DNA from: Glandiceps talaboti
Lineage: Eukaryota > Hemichordata > Enteropneusta > Spengelidae
Length of the DNA stretch: 64,000 nt
Assembly (NCBI RefSeq): GCF_964340395.1
Contig: NC_135560.1
Span: 7,182,598-7,246,597 of the forward strand
Reading direction: 5' to 3'
Part shown: in pieces, positions 63,101 through 64,000 of the stretch
Numbering within the stretch: the first letter of the stretch is position 1
How the letters are laid out: each line of letters opens with the position of its first letter
The notes under the pieces: model-generated
The model's input: the letters and a program-made list of their open reading frames with translations, nothing else
Told to the model about the DNA's origin: nothing
Databases searched by the model: none
Translations under genes and position numbers: made by a program

Positions 63101-63238
63101 GTATGTATGTATGTATGTATGTATGTATGTATGTATGTATGTATGTATGTATGTATGTATGTATGTATGTATGTATGTATGTATGTATGTATGTATGTAT
63201 GTATGTATGTATGTATGTATGTATGTATGTATGTATGT
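63101..63238. repeat. (GTAT)n microsatellite
   Basis: About 34 uninterrupted GTAT units, the purest tetranucleotide tract in the window. Length suggests high mutability. Confidence 0.97.
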
Positions 63239-63624
63239 CAAGTTGTGTCTCACGTGACTGACAAAAAAACACAGTGTATTTAAAACTGCTTTTCAACACC
63301 ATGGCATGTCTGTGTCGGTCCACAAGAACTGACATGACACCTGTCTTAAAAAACAACATCACAAGTCTATCAAAGGTGACAACTTATGGCAGGTTGCAGA
63401 TATCTGTTGAAACTGTTGAGTGTTAAATTAACCTGATCATTTTAAAGATAGGCTGAGATGTGTGGTGTCAGCCAAGTCTTGTGACATACAAACAAGTATG
63501 ACAGAATTGATGTGCGTGTACAGAGGTAATGGAGTGGAACAAACACTCATTATTCAAACATTTTAGTGTGTATCACAAAAATATATGATACCATGCACAA
63601 GCTAAGTTGAACAAAAAAATAGGG

Positions 63625-63945
63625 AATTTATATTCTGGTCGTTCTACGTCGCGACGTGCGTCTATGTCATGACAATGCGAATATACATCACTGGTCCTGC
63701 TGTGTTCAAAATATGAGTCAAAACGTTCAAAATTGCCAGTACTTTCCCCGATTTTTCTTTGATATTACTGGTGCTGGTATATTTATGTTATTCTCCAATA
63801 TTTTTCTTCATTCAGCCGGAAAATACTCCTGACCTTAGGGGGTTTATCACTACTCATCTTGCAATTCGTAGTGACAAAGCCCACTTTGGTCATTCATAGT
63901 TTCCTTGGCTGAAGGAAGAAAAATGTCAGGGAATAACATCTAATT
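63625..63945 (+). mobile_element. Dispersed repeat with internal hairpin, copy 3
   Basis: Aligns along its length with 56543-56840, with an extra stretch near 63740 (acttccccgatttttc). Hairpin arms are 'ttattctccaatatttttc' and 'gaaaaatgtcagggaataa'. The sequence continues to near the window end. Confidence 0.75.
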
Positions 63946-64000
63946 GTGTAATATTACACTTACAGGGGATTAAATATGGATTAGCTAAAGGAGGGGCTAA

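Overview
The window is AT-rich, intron-rich animal DNA, most likely from a marine invertebrate. Three things point there: a spliced animal SMG5 gene, tRNA-derived SINEs with a tail style seen in echinoderm, lancelet, hemichordate and mollusc genomes, and a short (CCCTAA)n tract. The species cannot be named from the sequence. There are no bacterial operons, CRISPR arrays or rRNA genes.

The only gene recognised with confidence is on the minus strand at 15329-22209: the last five coding exons of SMG5, a nonsense-mediated mRNA decay factor. Splice phases join the exons into 203 residues ending at a stop, covering the end of the conserved linker and the whole C-terminal PIN-like domain. The upstream exons were looked for between 22 and 64 kb and not found. 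A second real coding segment on the same strand is the 544-nt exon at 43402-43945; it carries a probable membrane helix and its family is not recognised. Several shorter minus-strand segments (24.6, 28.5, 28.9, 31.5, 41.3 and 50.8 kb) and one plus-strand segment (46.3 kb) look like exons but rest on reading frame and splice signals alone.

Most of the rest is repeat. From 1 to 15 kb there are divergent tandem repeats (190, 33, 205 and about 160 bp units), a tRNA-type SINE and three inverted-repeat elements. SMG5 introns hold another SINE and a small inverted-repeat element containing telomere-type repeats. The 22-29 kb stretch holds a foldback element with TTAA ends abutting a second TTAA-type element. 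From 29 to 46 kb, quieter sequence without simple repeats may include regulatory DNA; it has octamer (ATGCAAAT) motifs as a palindrome, as an octamer-plus-TATA promoter-like block, and as a five-copy 40-41 bp array. From 54 to 64 kb tandem arrays dominate: a polypyrimidine array with an inverted copy, a GGT-rich tract, a 1.2-kb ATTG/ACTG array with higher-order structure, a 1.2-kb array of 58-59 bp units and a 0.6-kb array of 22-bp units, with three copies of a hairpin-bearing dispersed repeat. Poly-G or poly-C runs of 11-21 nt recur across the window.

No new multi-gene system is visible. The best leads are the octamer arrangements, the paired TTAA elements, the inverted-repeat element carrying telomeric repeats, and the unidentified 43.4-43.9 kb exon.
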